A DNA stretch of 64,000 nt. Origin: Paraburkholderia ginsengisoli NBRC 100965. GTDB lineage: Bacteria; Pseudomonadota; Gammaproteobacteria; Burkholderiales; Burkholderiaceae. Below, piece after piece: positions 19,912 to 30,396 of this stretch (within the stretch, counting starts at the first letter, position 1; the number at the start of each line of letters is the position of its first letter). Position numbers and translations under genes: made by a program. The stretch covers positions 496,001 through 560,000 of the forward strand of contig NZ_BBJF01000004.1 in assembly GCF_000739735.1 (NCBI RefSeq). The letters run 5' to 3'. A model generated the notes under the pieces. That model ran no database searches. It had not been told where the DNA came from and saw only the letters and a list, made by a program, of their open reading frames with translations.

Positions 19912-20050
19912 GCGCGTGAGCATGCGCAAGAGCAATGCGCATAGGCATGCGGGACCAATGAGAGCGTCTCGCGCTTAAGTACTTAACGAAGCCTCATCCA
20001 CCGCGCGACGAAAACGATTCGCCGCGCGCGTTGGATCATCGGGTTGTCTG

Positions 20051-20299
20051 TCAGGGCGTACGCAACAACATCATCTCGTTGCGCAGCAGCGCGAGCAGAT
20101 CGTCGTCGCTAGGGCGCGTGCCCCAATGGCGCGCGCCTGCCACCGATGCAATCGCCATCCATGAATGCGGTGGAAACCATTCGCGCAAAAGCGTGCCATC
20201 CTGGCGCAGACACAATTGACCGGTCTGCTCGCTATATTCGGCGCAGATGAGCGTGCCATCGAAGTGCGCCGTTACTCGTCTCGGATCGCTGCGTAGCAT
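20051..20299 (-). CDS. Conserved hypothetical protein, 82 residues
   Basis: The frame starts at 20299, four bases after an AGGAG site. The product has no signal or membrane segment. It begins MLRSDPRRVTAHFDGTLI and contains WFPPHSWMAIASV. It resembles small uncharacterised Burkholderia proteins, but I cannot name a domain. It lies in the same direction as two small exported proteins upstream and might share their transcript. Confidence 0.55.
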   Translation of the reverse strand: MLRSDPRRVTAHFDGTLICAEYSEQTGQLCLRQDGTLLREWFPPHSWMAIASVAGARHWGTRPSDDDLLALLRNEMMLLRTP

Positions 20300-20377
20300 G
20301 TCGTCGCTCCTGCAGAAAGGGTGGCGAGAATGCCCACGCGGCACGGCGGCGTCATCGACGCCGCCGTCGTCCGGGCA

Positions 20378-20737
20378 TCAGTGATTGTGCCCGTGGTCGT
20401 CGCCATGACCATGCCAGCCATTGTCGTGACCCCGCGCGTCATGCCACTCGCGCCGGTCGTGATGACGCTCTTCCCACTCGCGCCGTTCCCAGTAGCGGTG
20501 ACCGTCGTAATAGCGCTCGCCGTACCAGCCCGGGCTCACCATGACGACGGGCGGCGGCGCAGGCGCGTACACCGGCGGAGGCGGGGGCGCCGCATATACC
20601 GGCTCGGGCGCATACGCGACACCCGGCACGCCAATGTTCACACCGACGTCGACGTGGGCCAGCGCGGCCGACGACGCACCGATTCCCAGGCCTGCAACGA
20701 TCGTCAACGCGATCCAGCGGTTTCGTGAATTGCTCAT
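20378..20737 (-). CDS. Exported Pro/His-rich protein
   Basis: A 119-residue protein with a signal peptide (cleavage near ALA-H28). The middle is proline-rich, with repeated PPPPVYAP-type segments. The tail is very rich in His, Arg, Glu and Trp and ends GHGDDHGHNH. The form recalls the small PXPV-repeat envelope proteins of Burkholderiaceae. The His-rich end could bind metal, but this is a guess from composition. Confidence 0.7.
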   Translation of the reverse strand: MSNSRNRWIALTIVAGLGIGASSAALAHVDVGVNIGVPGVAYAPEPVYAAPPPPPVYAPAPPPVVMVSPGWYGERYYDGHRYWERREWEERHHDRREWHDARGHDNGWHGHGDDHGHNH

Positions 20738-20803
20738 CTTTTATTCTCGGTTTCTATGATTGAGGGGGACGTGCTCGCGCGCGTGGCGCTTGGTGCGATC
20801 GGC

Positions 20804-20929
20804 TTAGTAACGGTCGTGATCGCGGTAGTGCTCATGACCGTGATAGCCGCCGTCCGGTACCACGATACAAGCGCTCAGCGTGCTGCCGAGCGTGACTGCC
20901 AGAACCACCAGTGCAAAAATTCTTTTCAT
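20804..20929 (-). CDS. Small lipoprotein, 41 residues
   Basis: A very short lipoprotein. Signal residues 1-20 end in the lipobox LSAC (Cys21). The mature part is only about 20 residues, beginning CIVVPDGGYHGHEHY and rich in His and Asp. A GGAG site lies seven bases before the ATG. It is upstream of the His-rich exported protein on the same strand, and the shared His/Tyr/Asp composition suggests related roles. Confidence 0.65.
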   Translation of the reverse strand: MKRIFALVVLAVTLGSTLSACIVVPDGGYHGHEHYRDHDRY

Positions 20930-21551
20930 GACGTTGCTCCGTTTTGCTTGTGACCCGAACTCTACCGAGCGGCGGCATTTCCGTTGTGTTTGTGTGTAAC
21001 AGGACGTGTGGATGCAAGCGCGCGCGGGTCGCGGGCGGCGGGTGCGGGACGGACCCGAGCAGCTGCTTGCATCGCGCACTTATGAGATCGCCGAGGTCGC
21101 GGCAAGCCCTTGAACGCACTATGAAAAAGACGCTGAGTTCAGGGACGGCGCGTGGGAGGCCGCATCGAACGGTCGACGCATCAACAGCCGGTAAGTGAAC
21201 GGCATCGTGTTTCGCCGCGGCTATGCCGGGCGGATACATTCAGTTGCAGACTGGGGACGTGGAGCGGTCTCGCGAAGGGCTCGCTCACAGGTTCAACGGA
21301 GCGGCCTGCATTTAGAGACGTATAGCGCGGTGAGCGCCATCAGCGTTCGTTAAGGTTCGATGCGTAGTCTGAGTGAGAAGTGCGCCCGGCATTCGCGGAT
21401 CATTTGCGCGGTGGCAGGTGGTCGATGCGTGGTCAGATGCAGTTGGTCCGATGCATGTTGCCTGACGCCGCCGCGACGCCTCGCTCGAAGCCGCGCGCCG
21501 TTCACGTACCTTTCGCGTGCCTCATGCATCGTCGCGTAGCGTCACCCGCGA
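20930..21551. other. Intergenic region without a supported gene
   Basis: A stretch of 622 bases between the small lipoprotein and the IclR gene. Open frames are short, lack ribosome sites and look like out-of-frame GC-rich sequence. No RNA gene, terminator or repeat stands out. Confidence 0.5.
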
Positions 21552-22430
21552 TCAACCAGCGGCGGCAGGCTCCGCCGTCGTCGCTTCGCGATACCCGAGC
21601 CGCGTCGAAATCGCGAGGCCCGACTGCTTGAGCAGCGCGACGTAGTGCGACTTCGTGTCGGCGCCACAGCGCATCGTCGGAAACGAAACCGACAGGCCGG
21701 CGATCACGCGGCCGAAGCGGTCGAACACTGGCACCGCGATGCAACGCAGCCCTTCTTCCTGCTCCTCGTTGTCTTCGCCGTAACCTTGCTCGCGTACATT
21801 CGGCAGGATGCTGAGCACCGCTTCCGCGCAGGTGAGCGTCTTCTGCGTCGATTTGCGGAATTCCACATGCGAGAGCACCTCGCGTGCATCGGCGGGGTCC
21901 ATCCACGCCAGCAGCACCTTGCCGATCGCCGTGCTGTGCAGCGGATTGCGCCGGCCGATGCGCGACTGCATGCGCAGCCCGTAGTCGGCGTCGATCTTGT
22001 GGATGTAGATGATCGCGTCTTCGTCGAACGCGCCGAGATGCACGGCCTCGCGCGTGACCTGGCCGATGCGGCGCATTTCGACGTCGGCCTCGCGCACGAG
22101 GTCGACGCTCTCCAGCGCCTTCGCGCCGAGTTCGAACAGACGGATCGTCAGCCGGTAGCGTTCGGTTTCGACTTCCTGGGTCACGTAGCCGAGCGCCTTC
22201 AACGTCTGGATCACGCGATGCACGGTGGTCTTCGACATCGCGAGCCGTTGCGACAGTTCGCTGATGCCGATCTGTCCGCTGTCGCCGATCGCGCCGAGAA
22301 TCGCGAACACGCGGCCGATCGACGACGCCGATTCACCCCGCTCGCTGCCGGCCTCGACGCTGTCCGCGTCCTGCGCCTGGCTCGCCGCTTCGTCCTTGCG
22401 CTGTTTGCCTGTTGCTGCCATTTCCGTCAT
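21552..22430 (-). CDS. IclR-family regulator of the kdu/kdgT genes (KdgR-like)
   Basis: A 292-residue regulator. After a polar tail of about 35 residues comes the winged helix-turn-helix (GISELSQRLAMSKTTVHRVI), then the IclR effector domain (MQSRIGRRNPLHSTAIGKVLLA, VPVFDRFGRVIAGLSVS). E. coli KdgR, of the same family, represses pectin-catabolic genes in response to 2-keto-3-deoxygluconate. The gene follows kduI and kduD on the same strand, with an 85-base gap. Its likely targets are the two palindromes between kduI and kdgT. An internal ATG at 22421 is an alternative start. Confidence 0.88.
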   Translation of the reverse strand: MTEMAATGKQRKDEAASQAQDADSVEAGSERGESASSIGRVFAILGAIGDSGQIGISELSQRLAMSKTTVHRVIQTLKALGYVTQEVETERYRLTIRLFELGAKALESVDLVREADVEMRRIGQVTREAVHLGAFDEDAIIYIHKIDADYGLRMQSRIGRRNPLHSTAIGKVLLAWMDPADAREVLSHVEFRKSTQKTLTCAEAVLSILPNVREQGYGEDNEEQEEGLRCIAVPVFDRFGRVIAGLSVSFPTMRCGADTKSHYVALLKQSGLAISTRLGYREATTAEPAAAG

Positions 22431-22515
22431 TCCCTGTCTATGCGAACCCGTGCTGCCGAACTGCGTTGCGCGGCAAGGCGCGAAAGCATACCGCGTCGCG
22501 CGCGTGTCTGCCGGG

Positions 22516-23286
22516 CTAGCGCGCAAGCCATCCGCCATCCACCGCCAGTGTATGCCCATGCACGTAGTCCGACGCGGACGATGCGAGAAACACGACCGGC
22601 CCGGCGAGATCGTCCGGCGACCCCCAGCGGCCCGCCGGAATGCGCGCGACGATCTCGTCGTTGCGCTGCGCGTCCTCGCGCAACGCCGTCGTGTTCGCGG
22701 TCGCCATATAGCCCGGCGCGATCGCGTTCACGTTGATGCGCTGCGCGGCCCATTCGTTCGCGAGCAGCCGCGTGAGACCGAGTACGCCGCTTTTCGCCGC
22801 CGTGTACGAGGCGACCCGGATGCCGCCCTGGAACGACAGCATCGACGCGACGTTGATGATCTTGCCGCCGCTGTCCTGCCGGACGAACTGCCGCGCGGTC
22901 GCTTGCGACAGAAAGAACAGGCTCTTCAGATTGACGTCCATGACGGCGTCCCAATTCTCTTCGGTGAAGTCGAGCGCGTCTTCGCGGCGGATGATGCCGG
23001 CGTTATTCACCAGCACGTCGACGCGGCCGAAGGCCTCGACCGCCGCGCGCACGATGTCGTCGACCGGCGCGATCGATGCGAGGTCGGCACGCACGTCGGC
23101 GAAACGGCGGCCGACGGCCGCGACGCGCGCGGGCGTGTCGCCGGCGTCGGCGCGGCTCACGCCGACGATGTCGCAACCGGCGGCAGCGAGCGCGACGGCC
23201 ATCGCGGCGCCGAGCCCCGTGTTGCTGCCAGTGACGATGGCGACCTTACCGGTGAGATCGAAAGTGTTCACGTTGTTCAAACCCAT
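22516..23286 (-). CDS. kduD: 2-deoxy-D-gluconate 3-dehydrogenase
   Basis: A 256-residue SDR. KduD interconverts 2,5-diketo-3-deoxygluconate and 2-keto-3-deoxygluconate with NAD(H) in the breakdown of unsaturated galacturonate from pectin. It carries GSNTGLGAAMA, NNAGIIRREDALDF (a KduD-typical stretch), YTAAK and the C-terminal VDGGWLAR. It starts 31 bases after kduI. An earlier in-frame start at 23340 would overlap kduI, and 23286 (MGLNNVNTF) fits the family better. The product is exactly the sugar acid carried by KdgT. Confidence 0.9.
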   Translation of the reverse strand: MGLNNVNTFDLTGKVAIVTGSNTGLGAAMAVALAAAGCDIVGVSRADAGDTPARVAAVGRRFADVRADLASIAPVDDIVRAAVEAFGRVDVLVNNAGIIRREDALDFTEENWDAVMDVNLKSLFFLSQATARQFVRQDSGGKIINVASMLSFQGGIRVASYTAAKSGVLGLTRLLANEWAAQRINVNAIAPGYMATANTTALREDAQRNDEIVARIPAGRWGSPDDLAGPVVFLASSASDYVHGHTLAVDGGWLAR

Positions 23287-23317
23287 GTCGTATGCGGAGA
23301 AATAAAACGGCGGGCCG

Positions 23318-24154
23318 TCAACGCAGGTTGCGGATCGCAACGTGATCCATGTCGCCGAACACCTGGTTCTCGCCGACCATCCCCCAGATGAACGTGTATG
23401 CGCGCGTGCCCACGCCCGAGTGAATCGACCAGCTCGGCGAGATCACGGCCTGCTCGTTATGCACGAGGATGTGCCGCGTTTCGTGCGGCTCGCCCATCAT
23501 GTGAAAGACGGCGGCGTCGTCGGCGACGTTGAAGTAGAAATACACCTCCATGCGGCGCTCGTGCGTGTGGCACGGCATCGTGTTCCACAGACAGCCGGGT
23601 TCGAGCTTGGTCATGCCCATCGACAACTGGCAGGTGGGCAGCACTTCGGGAACGATGAACTTGTAGATGGTGCGGCGGTTGCTCGTGGCCGGGTCGCCGA
23701 GCGTTTCGGGCGACGCCTGCGCGAGCGAGATCGTGCGGGTCGGATACGACTCGTGCGCAGGTGCGCAGTTCAGATAGAACTTCGCCGGATGTGCGGCATC
23801 GTCGCTGCCGAACGCGACGGCTTGCGCGCCCTTGCCGATGTAGATCGCTTCCTCGTGGCGCACCGTGTAGCGTGTACCGTCGACATCGACCCAACCGTCG
23901 CCGCCGATATTGATCGCACCCAGTTCGCGCCGCTCCAGCAGATAGTTGACGCCGATCGATTTGCCGAGCGAGCCGGGCACCTCGACCGCGCGCGTCGCCG
24001 GCAACACGCCGCCGACGATGATCCGGTCGATGTGGCTATAGGTCAGCTTCAACGCGTCGCGCTCGAACACCTGCTCGACGAGAAACTCCTTGCGCAGTCC
24101 GGCGGTGTTGAGCGACTTCGCGTACTCGCTGTTGATGGCCTGTCTCACTTCCAT
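23318..24154 (-). CDS. kduI: 5-dehydro-4-deoxy-D-glucuronate isomerase
   Basis: A 278-residue cupin isomerase that converts 5-keto-4-deoxyuronate to 2,5-diketo-3-deoxygluconate. The zinc-site motif [14 protein letters not shown] (residues about 195-208) and the later conserved [10 protein letters not shown] are present, and the length matches the family. GGAGA lies just before the ATG. It is first in the kduI-kduD-regulator operon and divergent from kdgT. Confidence 0.95.
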   Translation of the reverse strand: MEVRQAINSEYAKSLNTAGLRKEFLVEQVFERDALKLTYSHIDRIIVGGVLPATRAVEVPGSLGKSIGVNYLLERRELGAINIGGDGWVDVDGTRYTVRHEEAIYIGKGAQAVAFGSDDAAHPAKFYLNCAPAHESYPTRTISLAQASPETLGDPATSNRRTIYKFIVPEVLPTCQLSMGMTKLEPGCLWNTMPCHTHERRMEVYFYFNVADDAAVFHMMGEPHETRHILVHNEQAVISPSWSIHSGVGTRAYTFIWGMVGENQVFGDMDHVAIRNLR

Positions 24155-24254
24155 GATTTTTTTCTCCGTTCGATTCGATCCTGGCGCTTCCTCAAGCGTT
24201 GGCGCGCGTCGGCTGCGGTGCCGTTCTGGTCAGGACTGTAGCGCAGAATCGCAG

Positions 24255-24275
24255 TTTCGGAACAGTGGTCCGAAA
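24255..24275. promoter_or_regulatory. KdgR/IclR-type operator 1 (kduI side)
   Basis: TTTCGGAAC-AGT-GGTCCGAAA is a 9-3-9 palindrome with one mismatch. It shares the core CGGAAC-N3-GKTCC with operator 2, 97 bases away. On the kduI strand it lies just after a -10-like GATAAT (24277-24282 read in reverse), where a bound repressor would block initiation. Confidence 0.6.
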
Positions 24276-24351
24276 AAATTATCACATCGTTTCGAGCCTG
24301 GTAGGATTCTCGGAGAGCGCGCGGGTAAACGATGAGCCTATTTCGTAAAGA

Positions 24352-24373
24352 GAAACGGAACGGCGTTCCTTTC
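24352..24373. promoter_or_regulatory. KdgR/IclR-type operator 2 (kdgT side)
   Basis: GAAAC-GGAAC-GGC-GTTCC-TTTC is an inverted repeat with a perfect 5-3-5 core. It sits over the -35 region expected for a TATATT -10 element at 24381-24386 that would serve kdgT. Confidence 0.6.
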
Positions 24374-24474
24374 GCGATGTTATATTGCGCCGAAAGGGAG
24401 CAACCCGGCGTCAGAACGGGTCCTTATCCGGGTGATCCACCCGACCAACGGGACGCGAAGTCCATGGAGGAGAC

Positions 24475-25491
24475 ATGAAGATCAAGAAGGCCCTCGACGT
24501 CATTCCTGGCGGGCTGATGCTGGTGCCGCTGCTGCTCGGTGCTTGCGTCCACACATTCGCGCCCGGTGCGGGCAAATATTTCGGGTCGTTCACCAACGGC
24601 CTGATCACCGGCACCGTGCCGATTCTGGCGGTGTGGTTCTTCTGCATGGGCGCGACGATCGACCTGCGGGCGACCGGCACGGTGCTGCGCAAATCGGGCA
24701 CGCTGCTCGCGACCAAGATGCTGGTGGCGTGGATCGTGACGATGATCGCGTCGCGCTTCATTCCGATCGACGGCATCAAGACGGGGCTCTTCGCCGGGCT
24801 CTCGATCCTCGCGATCACCACGTCGATGGACATGACCAACGGCGGTCTGTATGCGGCGGTGATGCAGCAATACGGGACCAAGGAAGAGGCGGGCGCGTTC
24901 GTGCTGATGTCGGTCGAATCCGGGCCGCTCGTCAGCATGATCATTCTCGGCGCGACCGGTGTCGCGTTCTTCGAGCCGCGGCTCTTCGTCGGCGCGGTGC
25001 TGCCGTTTCTGATCGGCTTCGCGCTGGGCAATTTCGACAGCGATCTGCGCGAGCTGTTTGGTCGCTGCGTGCATCCGCTGATTCCGTTCTTCGGCTTCGC
25101 ACTCGGCAACGGCATCGACCTGGGCGTGATCGTCAAGAGCGGTTTGCCGGGCATCGTGCTCGGTCTCGCGGTGATCGTCGTGACCGGCATTCCGCTGATT
25201 CTCGCCGACCGCTGGATTGCGGGCGGCAATGGCGCGGCGGGGCTGGCGGCGTCTTCGACGGCGGGGGCCGCGGTAGCGAATCCGGCGATCATCGGCGACA
25301 TGATTCCGAGCTTCAAGCCGCTGGTGCCGGCCGCTACCGCGATGGTCGCGACGGCCTGCCTCGTGACCGCGATTCTGGTGCCGATCCTCACCGCGCTGTG
25401 GGTGCGCCGGCATCATGCGCGCGATACGTTGCGCGAGGAGTTCGCGGGGCCGCCGCCAGCGCCTTTGAGTGAGCGGGACGCGCACGTTTGA
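24475..25491 (+). CDS. kdgT: 2-keto-3-deoxygluconate permease
   Basis: A 338-residue inner-membrane transporter of the KdgT family with about ten hydrophobic segments. It imports 2-keto-3-deoxygluconate with protons. The N-terminal [14 protein letters not shown] and the central [12 protein letters not shown] and [12 protein letters not shown] stretches match the family. GGAGGAGA precedes the ATG. It is divergent from kduI-kduD and appears to share a two-operator control region with them. The kinase and aldolase that use its substrate (kdgK, kdgA) are not in the window. Confidence 0.93.
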   Translation: MKIKKALDVIPGGLMLVPLLLGACVHTFAPGAGKYFGSFTNGLITGTVPILAVWFFCMGATIDLRATGTVLRKSGTLLATKMLVAWIVTMIASRFIPIDGIKTGLFAGLSILAITTSMDMTNGGLYAAVMQQYGTKEEAGAFVLMSVESGPLVSMIILGATGVAFFEPRLFVGAVLPFLIGFALGNFDSDLRELFGRCVHPLIPFFGFALGNGIDLGVIVKSGLPGIVLGLAVIVVTGIPLILADRWIAGGNGAAGLAASSTAGAAVANPAIIGDMIPSFKPLVPAATAMVATACLVTAILVPILTALWVRRHHARDTLREEFAGPPPAPLSERDAHV

Positions 25492-25693
25492 GAGTGCGCG
25501 GTCGAGCGGGGCAAGGAATTCGTTTGTGGTCCCGCTTGTGATTGGCTTTGCTTCGCTTTTGAGTACGTTCGTGACTACGTTTGCGGCCCGCTTCTGGTCC
25601 GTTCGTGCTTGCTCGATACGCACCGATACGATGCGGGCACGAACGGATCATGAGCGAGCCTCGTGCATAACGGCGCGTCGGACCGTGCGTCGC

Positions 25694-26293
25694 CTACCGC
25701 CCGAGCTTGCGTTCCAGCATCGCCTTCACCGCCGGCCATTCATCATCGATGATGCTAAAGCGCACCGAGTTGCGCTTGCGTCCATCCGGCATGATCCGCT
25801 CGTGCCGCACCACGCCTTCCTGTTTTGCACCGATGCGCAGAATCGCCGCGCGTGATTTCTCGTTGAGTTCATCGGTCGTGAATTGCACGCGCACGCACTG
25901 CAGCGTGTCGAACGCGTAGCCGAGCAGCAGATATTTCGCCTCGGTATTCACCGCCGAGCGCTGCACCGACTCGCTCAACCACGTATGGCCGATTTCGAGC
26001 TTGCGGTTCGCGCGGTCGATCTTCCAGAAGCGCGTGCTGCCGACAATCTTGCCGCTCTCGCGCAGCACGATCGCGAACGGCATTACGGTGCCGGCCGCGC
26101 GGCCGTCGAGCGCGGTCGCGATATAGCCGCCGACGGTGTCCGGTCCCGGCACCACGGTCAGTTTCATGTTCCACAGTTGCCCGTCCGCGGCGGCGTCGAG
26201 CAGCGCTTGCGCGTGCTCCTGTTGCAGCGGCCGGAGTTCGACCGTCGCGCCGGTCAGCGTGGGTTGTGCAAGTGGGGATAGGGCGTGATTCAT
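25694..26293 (-). CDS. GNAT N-acetyltransferase, RimJ/RimL type
   Basis: A 199-residue acetyltransferase. ELRPLQQEHAQAL opens the fold. FAIVLRESGKIVGSTRFWKID followed by LEIGHTWLSESVQRSAVNTEAK is the acetyl-CoA core region, and RNSVRFSIIDDEW ends it in RimJ/RimL style. It probably N-acetylates a protein terminus, an amino acid or a small amine. No neighbour indicates which. It lies downstream of a terminator and is likely transcribed on its own. Confidence 0.85.
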   Translation of the reverse strand: MNHALSPLAQPTLTGATVELRPLQQEHAQALLDAAADGQLWNMKLTVVPGPDTVGGYIATALDGRAAGTVMPFAIVLRESGKIVGSTRFWKIDRANRKLEIGHTWLSESVQRSAVNTEAKYLLLGYAFDTLQCVRVQFTTDELNEKSRAAILRIGAKQEGVVRHERIMPDGRKRNSVRFSIIDDEWPAVKAMLERKLGR

Positions 26294-26296
26294 GGC

Positions 26297-26330
26297 AACA
26301 AAAAAGTCCGCGAGTTTGTAGCTCGCGGAC
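26297..26330 (-). terminator. Rho-independent terminator of the aldehyde dehydrogenase gene
   Basis: On the minus strand a perfect 9-bp stem (GTCCGCGAG with CTCGCGGAC, 26306-26314 and 26322-26330) is followed by a run of T (A-run at 26297-26305 on the plus strand). It lies 100 bases after the stop of the semialdehyde dehydrogenase gene. Confidence 0.85.
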
Positions 26331-26430
26331 CCGGTGCAGTGGTTCTTAAATCGGTACGGGCTGAAAAGCTGGACGCAATGTGGCGCCGATCTGCCTTCAG
26401 CCCGTGGCGGCTAAACCCGGCAGCAAGACC

Positions 26431-27876
26431 TTAAGCCGCCAGCACCGACACCGCCTTGGTGACCAGATAGCCTTCCATCGCTTCCGGTCCGCCTTCCGAG
26501 CCGTAGCCCGAATCCTTCACGCCGCCGAACGGCATTTCCGGCGAAGGCGTGGCCGGCTGGTTGATCCACAGCATACCGACTTCCATCTGCTGCGACAGCA
26601 GGTGCACGTTGCTGAACGACTTCGTGTACGCGTAGCCCGCGAGGCCGAACGGCAGACGGTTCGCTTCGGCAATCGCTTCTTCCAGCTTGTCGAAGCCGCG
26701 GATTGCCGCGATCGGGCCGAACGGCTCGTTGTTGAACACGTCGGCTTCGAGCGATACGTTGGTCAGCACGGTCGGCGCGAAGAAATTGCCCGCCGAGCCC
26801 ACGCGTTCGCCGCCTGTTTCGACTTTGGCGCCGGTCTTGCGCGCGTCGTCGAGCACCTTGGTCATTGCGGAGAGACGGCGTGCGTTGGCGAGCGGCCCGA
26901 GGGTCGTGCCTTCCGCGAGGCCGTCGCCGAGCTTCAGGCTTTCGGCGTGCTTGACCAGCGCCGCGGCGAATTCTTCGCGGATGCTGTTGTGCACGAGAAA
27001 GCGCGTCGGCGAGATGCAGACCTGGCCCGCGTTGCGGAACTTCGCGCCGCCCGCTGCCTTGACGGCGAGCGCCACGTCGGCGTCTTCCGCGACGATCACC
27101 GGTGCGTGGCCGCCCAGCTCCATCGTCGCGCGCTTCATGTGCGCGCCGGCCAGTGCGGCCAGTTGCTTGCCGACCGGCGTCGAGCCCGTGAACGTGACCT
27201 TGCGGATCACCGGATGCGGGATCAGGTAGCTGGAAATTTCAGCCGGGTCGCCGAACACGAGGCCGACCGTGCCGGCCGGCACGCCCGCTTCGACGAACGC
27301 CTGCAAGAGCGCTGCCGGCGACGCCGGAGTTTCTTCCGGTGCCTTCACGAGGAACGAGCAGCCGCAGGCGAGCGCCGCGGAGAGCTTGCGCACCACCTGG
27401 TTGACCGGGAAGTTCCACGGCGTGAATGCCGCGACCGGGCCGATCGGCTCCTTGAGCACCAGTTGCTGCGCGGCGAGGTTGCGCGACGGCACGATCCGGC
27501 CGTAGACGCGGCGGCCTTCGTCGGCGAACCATTCGATGATGTCCGCGGCGGCCAGCACTTCCACGCGTGCTTCGGCGAACGGCTTGCCCTGTTCCTGCGT
27601 CATCAGGCGGCCGATGTCGGAAGCGCGCTCGCGCACCAGTGCGGCGGCCTTGCGCATCGTCGCGGCGCGCTCGTTGGCCGGGATCTTGCGCCATGCTTCG
27701 AAGCCGCGTTGCGCGGCTTCGAGCGCGCGGTCCAGATCGGCGATGCCGGCGTGAGCCACTTTGCCGATGGCCTGGCCGGTGGCCGGGTTGATGACGTCGA
27801 GCGTTTTGCCGCTGACGGCGTCGCACCATTCGCCATTGATCAGAAGTCGGGTATCGGTATAGCTCGAAGTGGCCAT
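26431..27876 (-). CDS. NAD(P)-dependent semialdehyde dehydrogenase (succinate/alpha-ketoglutarate type)
   Basis: A 481-residue aldehyde dehydrogenase of the GabD-like subfamily. It has FTPWNFP, the Rossmann-side FTGSTPVGK, the general base Glu253 in MELGGH and the catalytic Cys287 in GQVCIS. GabD-like proteins oxidise succinate semialdehyde; close relatives oxidise alpha-ketoglutarate semialdehyde in sugar-acid pathways, which would suit the nearby pectin genes. Sequence alone does not separate the two. The start at 27876 has an AGGAA site; longer in-frame starts exist but lack one. Confidence 0.88.
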   Translation of the reverse strand: MATSSYTDTRLLINGEWCDAVSGKTLDVINPATGQAIGKVAHAGIADLDRALEAAQRGFEAWRKIPANERAATMRKAAALVRERASDIGRLMTQEQGKPFAEARVEVLAAADIIEWFADEGRRVYGRIVPSRNLAAQQLVLKEPIGPVAAFTPWNFPVNQVVRKLSAALACGCSFLVKAPEETPASPAALLQAFVEAGVPAGTVGLVFGDPAEISSYLIPHPVIRKVTFTGSTPVGKQLAALAGAHMKRATMELGGHAPVIVAEDADVALAVKAAGGAKFRNAGQVCISPTRFLVHNSIREEFAAALVKHAESLKLGDGLAEGTTLGPLANARRLSAMTKVLDDARKTGAKVETGGERVGSAGNFFAPTVLTNVSLEADVFNNEPFGPIAAIRGFDKLEEAIAEANRLPFGLAGYAYTKSFSNVHLLSQQMEVGMLWINQPATPSPEMPFGGVKDSGYGSEGGPEAMEGYLVTKAVSVLAA

Positions 27877-28266
27877 GCTAGGTTCCTGTAAATGGGAAAA
27901 AGACAGGCCGCGCGGTCGTGAAGCAATCAATCCCACCCGCGCGGCCTTGGATGGACTGCCGATAGCAAACATCTTATCTGATTGCGCGCAATTGCATCGG
28001 CGGCCGGCCCGATCCGGGGGCGCGGCACGCTGCTTGCGCGACGGCTGCCACGGCGTTGGAAATGCGGTCGAAGCGGCGTCGTGCAAACTGGCGTAAAGTC
28101 AGATGGCTGTGGCAGTTGCAGCGGTAGGAGCAGGCTCCGGCCCGCAGCGGTGGACGGCGCTGAAGCAGGCAATACCGGCATACCAGCGCGAGGCAGGCTT
28201 CGAACGCGGCAGGCCAAAGAAGGCGAACAAACGTTCAATCAACCCAGATGCACACGAGGAATCGAC
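27877..28266. other. Divergent intergenic region (aldehyde dehydrogenase / cold-shock gene)
   Basis: 390 bases with no supported gene. It should hold the promoters of both flanking genes. Cold-shock genes of this type often have a long structured 5' leader, and the roughly 150 bases before 28267 could be one. I could not identify specific elements. Confidence 0.45.
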
Positions 28267-28470
28267 ATGCCAACCGGTACAGTGAAGTGGTTCAACGACG
28301 CGAAAGGTTTCGGCTTCATCACGCCTGACGACGGCGGCGAAGATCTGTTCGCCCATTTTTCGGAAATTCGCTCCGAAGGTTTCAAGTCGTTGCAGGAGAA
28401 CCAGAAGGTCAGCTTTGAAATCAAGCAGGGACCCAAGGGCAAACAGGCGGCGGATATCAAGCCGGTGTGA
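28267..28470 (+). CDS. Cold-shock protein, CspA family
   Basis: A 67-residue single cold-shock domain. It carries the nucleic-acid motifs KGFGFI (RNP1) and DLFAHFS (RNP2), starts [13 protein letters not shown] and ends QAADIKPV. It binds single-stranded RNA/DNA and probably acts as an RNA chaperone. GAGGAA precedes the ATG at 28267. Burkholderiaceae carry several paralogues, so no specific csp letter is assigned. Confidence 0.93.
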   Translation: MPTGTVKWFNDAKGFGFITPDDGGEDLFAHFSEIRSEGFKSLQENQKVSFEIKQGPKGKQAADIKPV

Positions 28471-28559
28471 TGCAGCAGGCGGCCGGTTCGCGTGCGCGGT
28501 GGCGTGCGAACCGGTTGCTTCGAGGAGAGAGTGACTTTCCGCATTCCTCTGCGCATGCT

Positions 28560-29347
<788 letters not shown>

Positions 29348-29351
<4 letters not shown>

Positions 29352-30211
29352 CGCACACCTCCCGCTGCGGCCACATCGCTTGCCGTATCGCGCCAGCTGA
29401 GCACGCGGGCTTCGAGCGCCTTGAGCACGCTGTCGCTGAGTTTGCCGAGCAGCGCCAGCAACAGGATCGCGCCGAACACGAGATCGGGGCGGCCGGTCTC
29501 GCGGCCGTCGCTCAGCAGATAGCCGAGCCCGCGCGTGGCCGCGATCAGTTCGGCGGCCACCATGAACATCCACGCGAGGCTCAAGCCCGTGCGCAGGCCC
29601 GTGAAGATCTGCGGCAACGACGCCGGCAACAGAATGCGAGTGAATAGCGCGCGCCGGCTCAAGCGGTTGACCTCGCCGAGTTCGATCAGCTTGCGGTCGA
29701 CGCCGCGAATGCCCGCCACCACGCTCAGTTGCACCGGGAAAAACGCGCCGATCGCGACGAGCGCGATTTTCGGCGCTTCGTCGATGCCCATCCACAGCAG
29801 CAGGATCGGCACCCACGCGAGCGACGGAATCGCGCGCAAAGCCTGGAACGCGGGGTCGAAGAGCGCGTCGAGCCGGCGGCTCAGGCCCATCGCGGCGCCG
29901 AACAGCAGCGCCAACGCGGCGCCGATGCCGAAGCCCGCCAATACGCGCAGCGTGCTCGCGCCGACATGGCGGCCGAGGCGCTCGCCGCCGAGCTGCCAGA
30001 GCGTCTCGAAGATCGAGCTGGGCGCCGGCACCAGATGCGCCGGCAGCACCGACGCGCGCACCAGCGCTTCGATCAGCGCGAGGAATGCAAGCGGCAGGAT
30101 CAGCCCGGCGATGCGCCAGCGCCGGAGCGGGTCGCGCCGGCGCGTCGAGCGCTCAGCAGGGATGGCGGCTGCGTGGGGAGGATGAAGCGTGAACGATTCG
30201 TCGGTGGCCAT
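29348..30211 (-). CDS. ABC transporter permease (SsuC/TauC type)
   Basis: A 287-residue inner-membrane permease with six hydrophobic segments and the BPD_transp_1 coupling region (GEVNRLSRRALFTRILLPAS, the EAA loop). The opening polar tail of about 30 residues is typical of SsuC-like proteins. It sits between the binding-protein and ATPase genes and overlaps the ATPase start by four bases. Confidence 0.9.
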
Positions 30212-30396
30212 GAACGTGGGTCAGCGAGGGGTGAGGTGCAGGCGCGGCGGCCTGGCGGGTGTTGGCGGCGAGGCGCGGCCGAGGGACGATCCGCGCAGCC
30301 GCCGCAATACGGCGCAAGCAAGGCGTGAAGCGAGCCGCGTCAGTGCTTCGTCGCCGCTGGCGCGCGAATCAGCACGCGACCGCCACGCGCAACCGC

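Noticed and set aside
19975..19986. Perfect 12-base palindrome TTAAGTACTTAA after the DUF4148 gene.
   Set aside because: It is not followed by a T-tract, has no loop, and is not repeated elsewhere, so no role can be argued.
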